DNA from: Bidens hawaiensis
Lineage: Eukaryota > Streptophyta > Magnoliopsida > Asterales > Asteraceae
Reading direction: 5' to 3'
DNA length: 64,000 bases
NCBI GenBank assembly: GCA_021521415.1
Contig: JAIQDT010000027.1
Coordinates: forward strand, 829,001 to 893,000
Shown here: one piece after another, positions 1-10,574 of the stretch
Position numbering within the stretch: the first letter of the stretch is position 1
Layout of the letters: each line of letters starts with the position of its first letter
Notes under the pieces: model-generated
The model's database searches: none
Seen by the model: only the letters and a program-made list of their open reading frames with translations
What the model was told of the DNA's origin: nothing
Made by a program: the position numbers and the translations under genes

Positions 1-1070
1 AGGGGCTGTCGCCCCTAAAACACCGCTGCCAGGGGCGCTGCCCCCGGACCTACGTTCGTTGAGAGTTATAACTAAACTAGAAATACGTTATGGGTAGTGA
101 TAGTTAATTGATACGTATAATTGTTATACAGTTAGTCCCGCATAGCTAAAGAAAGAGATAACCATTAATGGTGAACGTAACCGAGTTCAGGTGAGTTTCT
201 AGCCCCATTCCTTGTTATGTTTTCGGGGATGTGTGAATACTCGATGTGATTAGTTAATACACTTACCTTAAGTGGTAAATGTATGCCTTATATGATTTAT
301 TTATGAATGATTGCTTGTCGGTGCGTGAATGATCTTCGGATATTGCAGGTACTGCCAGGTAATGTGTTGATGATATGATTGTTGTATATGATGAATGAAT
401 GATGTATGTACGTATGAAATCCAGAATTATATATATAGAAAGGTACGACATGATAGTAGGTAAGAAGGGAGACCGGACCCTAATAATATTCGAGGATGGA
501 GGCCACCGGACCCTAATAATATTCTAGGATGGAGGTACCGGACCTTAATAATATCTGAGGAATAAGGGAGACCGGTCCCTAATAATATCCGAGGATATAG
601 GGCACCAAACCCTAATAGTATCTGAGGTATGTAGGGCGTAATGCTCTTTATAATGAAAGGTTAGTTATGAATGTATATGGAAGAATGATGAACAGGTTTA
701 GTATGTAATGCATACCTTCGAGCACGTATATGTGTATGAAAAGTAAATTAATTGATTAACTAGAACTCACTCAGCGTAGCTGACTTTTAGTATGCACGCA
801 TGTGAGTAGGATGTGGCAGATTGTTTGATGAGGACACATGGCATGGAATTAAAGCAACTGGCATCTCAAGGAAATGTTATGATGTTTTAAAGACTATGTT
901 TTGTTTTTAAATGAACATGAATGTTTGTTAAGACAAGATTTGAAAGTTATGTAATATGTTACGATTAAAGTTTTATATTCCGCGTAAAGTTTTAATTAAC
1001 TCTGATATTTAGAACTGTTTTATGAGTAAATCCAACGTCCAAAGTGAGGCGCCGGTAACGGGGCCTTACA
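1..1070 (+). repeat. Right part of a Ty3/gypsy-type LTR (solo or 3' LTR)
   Basis: This stretch has no credible gene. Its right end closes with a GGTAACGGGGCCTTACA block, closely matching the GGTTACGGGGTGTTACA end of the Tekay LTRs elsewhere in the window. About 300 bp upstream lies an AACTCACTC...GTAGCTGAC block that resembles AACTCACC...GTAGTTGACC in those LTRs. Immediately after 1070 the sequence switches to Helitron Rep coding sequence, and no primer-binding site follows. It is therefore a solo LTR or the 3' LTR of an element inserted in the Helitron. Its left end is outside the window. The boundary call is by similarity, not by a second LTR copy. Confidence 0.6.
468..630. repeat. Five-unit minisatellite, about 33 bp per unit
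   Basis: Five imperfect tandem units share the core ACCGGACCCTAATAATAT followed by GAGGAT. They lie inside the LTR, upstream of its conserved CTCACTC...GTAGCTGAC block. This is the same relative place as the 35-bp arrays in the Tekay LTRs, but the unit sequence is unrelated. Confidence 0.75.
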
Positions 1071-1073
1071 AAC

Positions 1074-2613
1074 TATGTGTCTTTGTAGATGGTATGGTTA
1101 TCCAAATTTTTTTCTTAACCATTACGTGCAATCCCGGTTGGCCAGAAGTCAAACGTTTTTTGAAGGATACCAAATTAAATTCTGAAGATAGGCCCGATAT
1201 ATTATGTCGGATTTCTAAGATGAAGCTTGATTCAATGATTAACTTGTTGAAGGATACGTCTTTGTTTGGGAAGGTTAAAGCAGGTTCGGTTCGCAATTAA
1301 ATATTTTTGTTCATATTTTGTCCCGCTAATTTTGAAGCTATTTTTTAATTATTTTATGCTAATTTTTTTGTTTAATTCCAAATGTGGCCGTTTACACAAT
1401 TGAGTTTCAGAAATGTGGTCTACCTCATGCCCATATTTGCTTATTCATCCATCCAGATAATAAAATTCATAATCCTTCACATATAGATTAGTTTATTTCA
1501 AGTGAAATTCCAGACAAGGTCACCGAACCAGACCTATACCAGCTTGTGTCCGATTATATGCTTCATGGTCCTTGTGGTGAGGCTAACCCGAGCTGTAGTT
1601 GCATGATTGATAGAGAATGTTCCAAGAATTTCCCAAAAATACTTCAAAGTGAGACAAGTATAGATTCAAAAGGTTTTCCAATTTATAAAAGAAGAGATAA
1701 TGGATGTTACGTTGTTAAGATATGTATAAATTTAGATAATAGAAGTGTTGTGACTTACAACAAAATTCTGTTAAGAAACTATCAAGCCCATATAAATGTT
1801 GAGTGGTGCAATCAAGAAGGATCAATCAAGTATTTGTTTAAATATATAAATAAGGGTCTAGATCGGGCTACAATTTCCCTTGTCCAAAATAACAGCCCCG
1901 AGAATGAAGATCCTAATGCAGATGAGATTAAAGCATTCTATGATTGTAGATATCTTTATGCATGTGAGGCTATTTGGAGGATATTTGCTTTTTATGTTCA
2001 TTGTAGGGTCCCGGTTGTTACGAGACTTCCTTTCCATTTACCTGGTCAACAACAAGTAATTTATGGTCCTGAGGAAGATATTGAAGATGTTCTTACCAAG
2101 ACTTCCAATGCAGCTTCAATGTTTACTGGTTGGATGGAAGCCAATAAAAACTATAGGCATGCAAGGAATCTAACATATGCTGAGTTTCCAACACAGTTTG
2201 TATGGAAAAAAACAGTACCACCGAAATAGGTACCAAGGCAAAAGGGATTTGCTATTGGTAGAATTCATGTCATTCCCGCATCATTTGACGAGGCCTACTA
2301 CTTAAGAATACTTTTAAACAAGGTTAAAGGACCCAAATGTTTCGAAGATATTCGCACAGTAGAGGGTGTTGTTTGTGATTATTTTAGAGATGCATGTTAT
2401 AAAAGAGGTCTTTTAGATGATGATAAGGAGTACATAGAAGCAATAGAGGAAGTAAGCCATACCGCAAACGGATATTATCTAAGTAATTTGTTTGCAACTA
2501 TGCTTATAACATTCTCCTTATCAAGACCAGATTACATTTGGGATAATACATGGCATTTCTTAGTCGGCGGGATTCTTTATTATCAACAAAAGAAACACAA
2601 GAATCCATGTTAG
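1074..2613 (+). pseudogene. Helitron Rep (HUH endonuclease) domain, broken
   Basis: Rep nicks and joins single-stranded DNA during rolling-circle transposition. Reading starts in one frame with MCLCRWYGYPN. It shifts at a T-run near 1105 into FFLTITCNPGWPE, the conserved N-terminal block. After an intron-like gap (about 1283-1383) comes GLPHAHICLF, with the metal-binding HAH pair at 1426-1434. The paired catalytic tyrosines lie in YLFKYINKG, with codons at 1831 and 1843. The domain continues past an in-frame TAG at 2227-2229 through GFAIGRIHVIP and KGPKCFEDIRTVEGV to a stop at 2611-2613. The first 17 codons of the frame opening at 1022 belong to the LTR, not to Rep. It is a pseudogene because of at least one frameshift and internal stops. 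Confidence 0.85.
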
Positions 2614-2683
2614 TTTTGTTATATATGTGAACTTGTGTTTTGGTAGTTTAGTTTAAGTTAAATTAATTATTTATTTTTCAGGT

Positions 2684-4450
2684 TTGTCTCTTAGTGACGA
2701 GCAACTAAAGAACTTGGCATTACTTGAGATTGAAGAGTTTTTGGTATCAAACAGTTCATCTCTACGTAGGTATACACACATGTCGTTTCCAGATCAAGAA
2801 TCTATATCTACCTCACTGAATCTTCTTATGATGGAAGAACTAGCTTATGATACCGATGCTTTGACAAATGATTTAAAGCATTTGTACATATCTCTAACTT
2901 CTGAACAAAAAGGCGTTTACAACGAAATATTTAACTCAAGGAAACGTAAAAAAGGTGGGTTTTTTTCGTGTATGATTATGGTGGTACTGGCAAAACATAC
3001 TTATGGAAAACTTTATCGGCCTCAATTTGGTCTAAGGGAGAAATTGTTCATAATGTTGCTTCAAGTGGAATAGCATCTTTATTATTAGAAGGCGGTAGAA
3101 CTACTCATTCAAGATTCCTCATTCCAATCAATCGGACTGAGGACTCCCAGTGTCAGGTAACTATTATAAATTTCATTAGGTAGTGATATTTCATAGTTAA
3201 ATTTATGTTTTTTTTAATTATATTATTTAATATAATGTTTACATATTTAACATTTTCATGTTAAGGGAAATACTGATGTTTCTGACTTATTGAAGAAAAC
3301 ATAATTAATAATTTGAGATGAAGCTCCCACGATTCATAAACATGCATTTGAAGCGTTGGACAAAACCCTAAAAGATGTTATGAATGGTGATTTGGCCAAC
3401 ACTTCTGAATCATTGTTTGGAGGTAAGGTAGTTGTTCTTGGTGGTGATTTCAGACAGATTTTACCTTTTGTACAGAATGGAACAAGAAACGAGTGTGTGA
3501 ATGCCACAATTAGGTCTTCTTACATATGGTCAAAGTGTAAAGTTTTGAAACTAACTAAGAACATGAGGTTGACTGTTGGTTCTCAAATGACAAACACTTT
3601 AAAGATTAAGCAATTCTCTGATTGGTTGTTGGATATTGGTGAAGGTAATCTTGGTGGTCCGAATGATGGTGAAGCAACTATATCAATTCCAGATGATCCT
3701 CTAATAATACATTCCCTTGATCCTATGTTTGATTTAATAGACTTTGTTTATCCTTCTATGTTAGAAAGGCTTAACGATCTTACTTACTTTCAAGAACGGG
3801 CGTTTCTTGCTCCCTTAAATGAGTTGGTTCAAGAGATTAATGATCGTATGTTAGCATATTTTCTGGGTCAAGAAATGGAATACTTAAGTTCAGATAGTAT
3901 CGACGAGGTTGAAAGTGTCTCAGAGGATTTCGATCCCACGTTGTACTCTCCTGATTTCCTTAATGGTATAAAGATGTCTGGAATGCCAAACCATTGTTTG
4001 TTACTTAAGGTGGGAGTTCCTGTTATGTTACTAAGGAATATTAATCAGAAAAAAGGTTTGTGCAATGGAACTCGACTACAAGTTGTAAGTTTGGGTAAAC
4101 GCGTCATTGAAGCTAAGGTTGTTTTCGGTACTAATATCAGTTTTCGTACTTTAATTAGCCGAATAAGTCTTACACCGTCTGATAAGAAGCTTCCATTCAA
4201 GTTAAAGAGGAGATAGATTCCTATATCCATTTGTTTTACAATGACAATAAATAAAATTCAAGGACAATCGTTAGTGCGTGTTGGACTATATTTAAAAGAC
4301 CTGGTTTTTACACATGGCCAGCAATATGTTGCTTTGTCTAGAGTTAAGACTCGAGAATGTATTAAGATTGTTTTATTAGATAAGGAATCCAAGCTGATTA
4401 ACGAAACAAAAAACGTTGTGTATAAGGAAATATTTGGAAACCTTCTATGA
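2684..4450 (+). pseudogene. Helitron Pif1-type helicase domain, broken
   Basis: The C-terminal half of a Helitron RepHel protein: an SF1 helicase that unwinds DNA during transposition. Visible motifs in order are SLTSEQKGVYNEI near 2895, the Walker A GGTGKT at 2980-2997, DEAPTIHKHAFEALD near 3315 (motif II), VVLGGDFRQILPF near 3430, TKNMRL near 3553, and the C-terminal TINKIQGQSLVRVGLYL...QQYVALSRVKT at 4244-4360. Frames change around 2968 and in the AT-rich stretch 3155-3310, which may be a degenerate intron. A TAG sits at 4214-4216 just before the last block. Order and motifs fit plant Helitrons closely; the copy is not functional as read. Confidence 0.85.
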
Positions 4451-4900
4451 GTTTTTTACATTTCTTTTTCGTGTATGTTTGTATGTTTTAATTACCTTTA
4501 ACTTTTTTTTAATATAAAGATTGTATTATTTTATTTTGTCTAACCATAGATATATGTTTGTATATTAATTATCCATTAATTAGTGTTTTTTTAATGTTTC
4601 TTTTTTATCTTGTATCTTTTACAAATTTAAATTTCAAAACATTTATTTATAGCAGAATATATTATACTTTATATCTATAGCCTAATATATTTGATATACA
4701 TAATATAACTTATCAAATTACCTTATTAAAAATAGGTATAATGTTCAAAAACAGTCTGAAAACTATAGGGTTAATAATGAGTTTTCTTGATTCAGTAAAT
4801 CGCCATTACTAATTTAGATTAATTTATACGGTTTGGAAGATGAACATACACACCATAACTTTTTCAATCAAATACAATTACTTTTTCATTTTCTTCCACC

Positions 4901-5429
4901 ATGGCCACCATTGTTAACTGGAAATTTTCCACCGATTACAATAGATATGAGTTTGTTCTTAGCGATCTCTCGTTAATCCACAAGGATAACATCCAGTCTG
5001 CTATGTCTTTTAGTATTCTGAACAAGTACCAAATACACGCCGTCCGGGAATCGCAAAGAAGTTCTAACCGATGAAGACAAGGCACTGATGAATGTTATAC
5101 ATGAAAATATTGAACAACATGATCAAGAAGTTCTTCCAGTTGTCAATGTTAGTGAGTGGTTATTTTATCCTTTCCAGAATAATGTGGTTATAAAGTATGT
5201 TAATGGGCAACAGAAGACTGTTAAGACTAAATCAATATTGCAATCCAATGATCTTTATCTTTTAAGAGATTTGTATCAGTTGAAGCTTTCGAATATGACA
5301 AAAGAAAGGACGCATTTTGATTTGGAGAAGGAGGTCAGTGAGAAGGTTAAATGGTTTTTAGATTGTAAAAACTATGAATCTGATTTTGATGATCTTGAAA
5401 GCTCTTTGTATTATTATGATGAAGTTTAA
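4901..5429 (+). pseudogene. Unidentified ORF inside the Helitron, one frameshift
   Basis: Not recognised. Two overlapping frames join naturally. The first runs from the ATG at 4901 (MATIVNWKFSTDYNRYEF) for 58 codons. The second enters at about 5055 as RKEVLTDEDKALMNV and runs to the TAA at 5427-5429. Together they give about 175 residues, rich in charged and aromatic residues, with an acidic C-terminus (SDFDDLESSLYYYDEV). The ATG lies in an ACCATGG context. It follows the helicase by 450 bp and lies before the Helitron 3' end. It could be a captured host gene fragment or an accessory Helitron gene. Confidence 0.45.
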
Positions 5430-5442
5430 GGTAACACTTATT

Positions 5443-5783
5443 TAGGGATGGTAGTTAAACCCGGACCCGATGGGAATATCCGAAATCCGACATAATTGGG
5501 ACGGGTATTACCCGTCCCATTAGGGTTTGGGACGGGTTTTGGATTAGTTTTGAAATTTTTCACGGGTTTGGGATTTATAAAATACCCTATTACCCGATAA
5601 CATTGACCCATTTACCCGATTATATACCCGATATACCCGGCATAATTTTTTATATATTTGTTATATATATGTTTAGTATATAATAATATTAAAAAAATAT
5701 ATTTTCTTGCTTTCGTTAGTTCCGATAACTTAAAAGTTATCGCAACATATGAACAGATTAATATTATTCATTATTCAATTATT

Positions 5784-5826
<43 letters not shown>

Positions 5827-5867
5827 TAATCTACTAAAATATAATTTGACTCTTCAGGACCTTATCA

Positions 5868-5898
<31 letters not shown>

Positions 5899-6083
5899 AG
5901 TCAACACCCAATAGAAACCCGTTGGATTTAATTTGGGTGTGCCTGACGGGTATGCCCGAAACCCGCAGGTTTACCCGATACCCGATGGGTAATTACCCGA
6001 TAAAAACCCGACGGGTCTGGGACTGGTTTTTATAATCGGGTTCGGGTCTGGGAATACCTAGACCCAACCCATTGCCATCCCTA
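5443..6083. mobile_element. Non-autonomous hAT-like element in the Helitron
   Basis: The ends are imperfect inverted repeats, TAGGGATGG at the left and CCATCCCTA at the right. The subterminal 100-150 bp on each side are dense in ACCCG/CGGGT motifs in opposite orientation. Flanks CACTTATT (5435-5442) and CAGTTATT (6084-6091) form an 8-bp duplication with one mismatch, as expected for hAT transposons. There is no transposase; the middle is AT-rich with TA microsatellites. Confidence 0.75.
5783..5826. repeat. (TA)n microsatellite
   Basis: Almost uninterrupted TA dinucleotides inside the hAT-like element. A second, shorter run lies at about 5872-5899. Confidence 0.9.
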
Positions 6084-6600
6084 CAGTTATTCAATAAGTT
6101 ATTTATTTACTTGATAAGTCTAAAATTTTAGTTTATTGTTTTCTTTGTTTTGTTTGTTTATGTTATTAGATTAATTTATAAATACAAACTTCCAAAAACG
6201 TACAATAAACTGGTAAAATTGTTTATTTTGTTTGTCAGGTTGTGATGGCAGTTTGGTTTATTAGTGGATTGTGGATGAAGGTGATAGTTGGTAAATTTAC
6301 TTTCACATGTTTAGATCTTCTTTTGGAATCTCAATTTTATATTTATATTTAGATTTTGTTAGTATTGAGCTTCTATTAAACGAATCTGAATTTTTAATTT
6401 TTTGTTTTAGAGGTTATGTTTAATATGTTCGTTTCAATAATATGATAGTTTCAAAATTCTTTGATTTTTTATAACCGGTTTTATGCATTTGTTTTCTTTC
6501 TAGCTATAAAGTTGTGTTACATTTTCACATTTTGTGTTTAGTTCAACAAAAGTATTTAGATATTTATGTTCACAAAAGTCATTATGATATACGTTAACAT

Positions 6601-6707
6601 TTTGTTTAATAGTTAATTGAGTTCCATGGTTTGTTTGTTTGTTTCAGGCTAAATTTTTGTTTAATAGTTAATTGAGTTCCATGGTTTGTTTGTTTTTTCC
6701 AGGCTTT
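6601..6707. repeat. Tandem duplication, 55-bp period
   Basis: A block beginning GTTTAATAGTTAATTGAG and including TTCCATGGTTTGTTTG is present twice in direct tandem, at about 6604 and 6659, with small differences. It lies in the non-coding 3' part of the Helitron. Confidence 0.8.
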
Positions 6708-6946
6708 AAGGCCGGATGATTTTGTTGGATGACGGAAATTTTGAAGATCATGTTGGTATAAGACTGTTAATATCTAATATTTTAATGACTTTTGTTATAA
6801 ACTTAAGTTTGTGTAATTAGTAACTTTTTATGTAGACAATGTTGTTCTCTATATCTCCAATATAGAGATGTATAATATCTTTTTGGTTGTAAATTTCATG
6901 ATATCTTATGGTTGTTTATATACACTTTCTTATATATCAAATTTCA

Positions 6947-6975
6947 ACCCGTGTGTAACACGGGTACTATCCTAG
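6947..6975 (+). other. Helitron 3' terminus: hairpin and CTAG
   Basis: ACCCGTGT (6947-6954), loop GTA, ACACGGGT (6958-6965) form a perfect 8-bp stem. ACTATC follows, then CTAG at 6972-6975, and T is the next base. Helitrons insert between A and T and end in CTRR a few bases after a hairpin, so this fixes the element's right end. Confidence 0.85.
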
Positions 6976-7553
6976 TTGATTGTAAATTAATGTCAAATAC
7001 GCATATGCATCATAACCAAAGAACAATAAAAACTTTACCAAAGAATGAACCAATCAATAATAATCCAAAACCAAAAATAAAACAAGTCTAAAAAAATATT
7101 CATCCAAACTCAGAAAATATAAAAATTTAGCCAAGCATAACAATCGAAGAAACAAAGATCAAATAAATAATATGGTTCATCGTAAAAGAAATAAAATTAA
7201 TTGAGCTACTAGCCTGGAAGCTTAGATTAATTAACCTGTGTGCTAGCTTGCATAATTAATTCACGTGGTAGGAAGCTTGCTTCTTTTCTCTCTTTCCGAT
7301 CAATTTCGTTCCCTTTTGAGGTGTGTGCCTGCTTGATTTATTTATTATTTTTTTTTTGCTCCTTGTTACAAACTGCACAGCTGGCCAACAGGGGACAACC
7401 CCCCCCCCCATCCCCCACCCCTTTACTTCTCCCATCTTTTTATGTGTGACCTCAATCCCACGGCCACCTTTTTTTTCATTGTTGTTCACCAAATAAATAT
7501 ATGTGGAGCCCTTCTTTCCTTGCTAGCCCAAGTCCAAGATTAAGCGAGCCCAC
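6976..7553. other. Spacer without recognisable genes
   Basis: AT-rich DNA between the Helitron end and the next LTR. It contains a short C-run at about 7399-7408 and T-runs. Small open frames on both strands here look like chance. Confidence 0.6.
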
Positions 7554-8746
7554 TGATCGATGTTGAAAGGTCAATCAAAAACATTTATAAAACATGTACT
7601 AGCTGGGGCAAGTAAGGTGTCGAATCCACAGGGAATCAGTAGAAAGTGCTAATCAATTTCAATACTTAATAACTAATTAACTAAGCGGAAAAACGATGTC
7701 AAGCGATTTAAAAGTAGTTTGTAAAACAATAATATGAAAATAACCAAACTCCAGGGTTCGGGTTTTGCAACAAGTTAAGGAATTGATAAACTTCTTTGGA
7801 CGGTTTCTTATAAAATATGTAAATCAAAATATTTAACGATTGACTGTGTTGATCGTCATAACTGAATCCGAACAATTGACACGGCTTAATGAAAATCTAA
7901 TTGATAGTTGGTTTTACTTGTTGAAACACAAAATCAATAATATGGTTAACGATAAACTGGTCAATGACGAAAGAACTTAATCCTAATTTTTGATGATCAC
8001 AAATCAATTGACTAACAAAAGATTAAGTAATCAATTAATAAAAACCGTTTAAGCACAAAAACAAACACAAAGAATTGATTAATCGAATGATTAATCAATT
8101 ACAAATCCAAAGTTAAATTTTAGAATATCAAAACCTAATCATGCAACTCAACCCTACACCCGGAGATGGTTATGAGGCCTTTAGCCTTGCATCTTGATCT
8201 TCATGTTCTTGATTATGATGTTGGAGAAGGTGTTCATAGATCAATCTTGTGATTAGGATGAGTGTTGGTGGTGTAAGATGGCCTCCAAGAAGTCCCAAAA
8301 TTAATTATGAATGATTCCGATCGACCTTAGGGTTTTTGGGCTTTAAATATAGAAGAAAATCACTAAAATCCCTTTTTTCGTCAGACCAGACCATAAGCTA
8401 CGGTCTGGCCATCGTAGCTTACGGTCAGACCGTAAGCTACGGTCTGTGATGTCTGCTTTACGATCACTGCTAGGCCAAAACTGTTTTCTTCATAAAAACT
8501 TCGTTTTAACTCCGTTTTCCTCCCCGTTTGCGGCCACGTCTTCGTATTTCAATTCTCTATCCTATAATAGATCTTTACTTTCATTTCCACTCCATAATGA
8601 ATGCTCCAAATTCGCTCCTTTAAGCTCTGTTAAGCTCCGCACACCTGTAAACATAAAACATATCAAAGTATCTGTGTTCGATACATATAAACAAGTAAAA
8701 CACACAATATAAAACACTTAAAGCGCGTTCTTTCATCCCTACATCA
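7554..8746 (-). repeat. 3' LTR of the gag-protease-only element
   Basis: This pairs with 25768-26918. On the - strand it starts TGATGTAGGGATGAAAG and ends ACATCGATCA. It differs from the partner by scattered substitutions and by an extra copy of a TAAGCTACGGTCTG motif at about 8385-8450. Confidence 0.9.
8413..8441. repeat. Inverted repeat, 13-bp arms
   Basis: CGTAGCTTACGGT and ACCGTAAGCTACG are separated by CAG. The partner LTR (near 26608-26625) keeps only a single TAAGCTACGGTCTG unit, so the palindrome arose or was lost after insertion. Confidence 0.85.
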
Positions 8747-8759
8747 CATCCCCACACTT
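8747..8759 (-). other. Polypurine tract of the gag-protease-only element
   Basis: On the - strand AAGTGTGGGGATG lies directly against the 3' LTR start TGATGTAGGG. This is where plus-strand priming is expected. Confidence 0.65.
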
Positions 8760-10574
8760 ACCATTTGTTTGCCCTCAAGCAAACTCTCATGCAACACATA
8801 CACCTCGATCGATGGTTCATCAATTATCAGTATTAATACTAGTGAGGTATAAGGTCATACCCGATTTCCAAGAACTGACACTGTCAAGGTTGATAACCCA
8901 CCAAATAATTTAATGATACATTTTAAAACTTTGAAACCGCCCAAACGAGTGTACATTGTTTCGGTTAAGGCACACATGTTCATACCCCTCATAATATAAT
9001 ATCTCTCCTCTCGATTTAATATCTGGTCTAGCAAAAGATGTGCTAGTATCACTCTACTCTCAGTATCACTCATAAACAGGTGTCCATCCATAAAACTGCT
9101 TTGACACAAATGCAAATCAAGAGGACTTAAAAAGGGTTGTAACGAGGCTAGGTGTAAGGGTATGGAAGGGAAATTTTCAAGTAGCTCAAACGATCCGACC
9201 CGATTTATTACATAACAACTAAATAAACAATACTAACATAAATCCTGATTTCATCTTCTTTTTTTTAAGTAACATAAACGAACTACTTCTTACGTAACTG
9301 AATATAAACAGACATCTTTTTGGCTTTTTGCTCTTTTTTTTTTTGGCTTTATGCATAATAAACTTGATGCTTAATACTAGACAAATACAAATACCAATAC
9401 ACATTAACCTCTTAAGCCGGATCTTCTCGTAAAATAATATTGGGGTTAATCAAATGAAAAATGGGTCCAAGAAATGTTTTCTAAGGGAACCAACCCCCCG
9501 CCCCTCTCATTACCCACGCTCATATGTATAATGTATGGGGCCCAACGCCCCAATACCTACACTCTCGCTCATCCAGACGAGGCTTAACCTAATTGCCTCT
9601 ATCACTTTTGCATTTTGCCAACTACGATCCCGTGATCCATGAACATCGATGAAAGCACTCAAATGACATGTGTGTACTATGTATTATATGTGTATTATAT
9701 ATATGTGGTCAACTCATACACGTACCAGAGGAATAAGGTTGCCGACATGAAACATGTGTACATGTCCCCATGACTCGTTATCCCCATCTAAACGGTCCAT
9801 TTAAATTTTTCTTTTTGAAAAACATTTGCATGGGAAGACTTTCGAGAAGCTTAAAAACTGACCATGACCAAAGACCTCTACTTGGCATTAATACTAACAA
9901 TTAACAAGTTACAATTTCGGCTTTTGCACACAACCAAGCTACTCTAAGGCTAAAATTTTTTATTTTTTTTTAATTTCTCCATATTTTTCCATCCCCACAC
10001 TTGAGATTTACATTGCCCTCAATGTAACTCAGATTTTCAAAAACATATGCAAACACGAGATATTCATACCAATTGCAATTCAAGTGACAACCAATTACTC
10101 ATCTCCAGATTTAAATAAAGTTGCATACCATTAAATGAAACACATAAAGTTTTTAAACAAAAACATAAACATAAACACCACCCACACGACCCAAAAGTTC
10201 ATCACGCCACCCAACCACCCATAAACACAAATATTAAACAGTCAACAGTAAATTAAATATAGGGAGACACATGGACCTGATTTAGATATCTTATGTCAAA
10301 CGGGTCCTGCTGATGAGTACTTTTGCAACCTTGACCCACGCTTCTTGAATATGATATGACAATATCTACATCACCGAATCTTGACAAAACCACCATGAGC
10401 TTCCCCACACTTAGGGTGTACTATGACTACAAAACACAAACAAAAAGTAACACGCAAAAAGAAAACCAAAAATAAAGAAAATAAAACAAAACAAAACAAA
10501 AAGGTCGGTTTGCCTCCCGGTCAGCGCTAAGTTTTTGTTAAGGTCTTCAGCCAGACCATTACCTCATTTTGTGG
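8760..10574 (-). other. Non-coding tail of the gag-protease-only element
   Basis: About 1.8 kb between the protease frame and the 3' LTR, where an autonomous element would carry RT, RNase H and integrase. None is visible in any frame. The stretch is AT-rich, with phrases of CCCCACACTT repeated near 8752, 9995 and 10403. A - strand frame of 86 codons at 8855-9115 is not recognised and may be chance. Confidence 0.6.

Larger units (their letters stand above)
1071..6975 (+). mobile_element. Helitron, 5' end interrupted by an LTR, 3' end intact
   Basis: A rolling-circle transposon with the plant order Rep endonuclease then Pif1-type helicase, both on the + strand and both broken. Its 3' terminus is the classical one: a perfect 8-bp stem hairpin, then ACTATC, then CTAG with T as the next base. 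The left part is missing because an LTR is joined directly to the Rep frame at 1070/1071; the missing half should lie outside the window. A hAT-like element of 641 bp is inserted between the coding part and the 3' end. No 5' TC terminus is visible. Confidence 0.85.

Noticed and set aside
7240..7492. Small overlapping frames on both strands
   Set aside because: Low-complexity DNA with T- and C-runs; no homology or codon signal seen.
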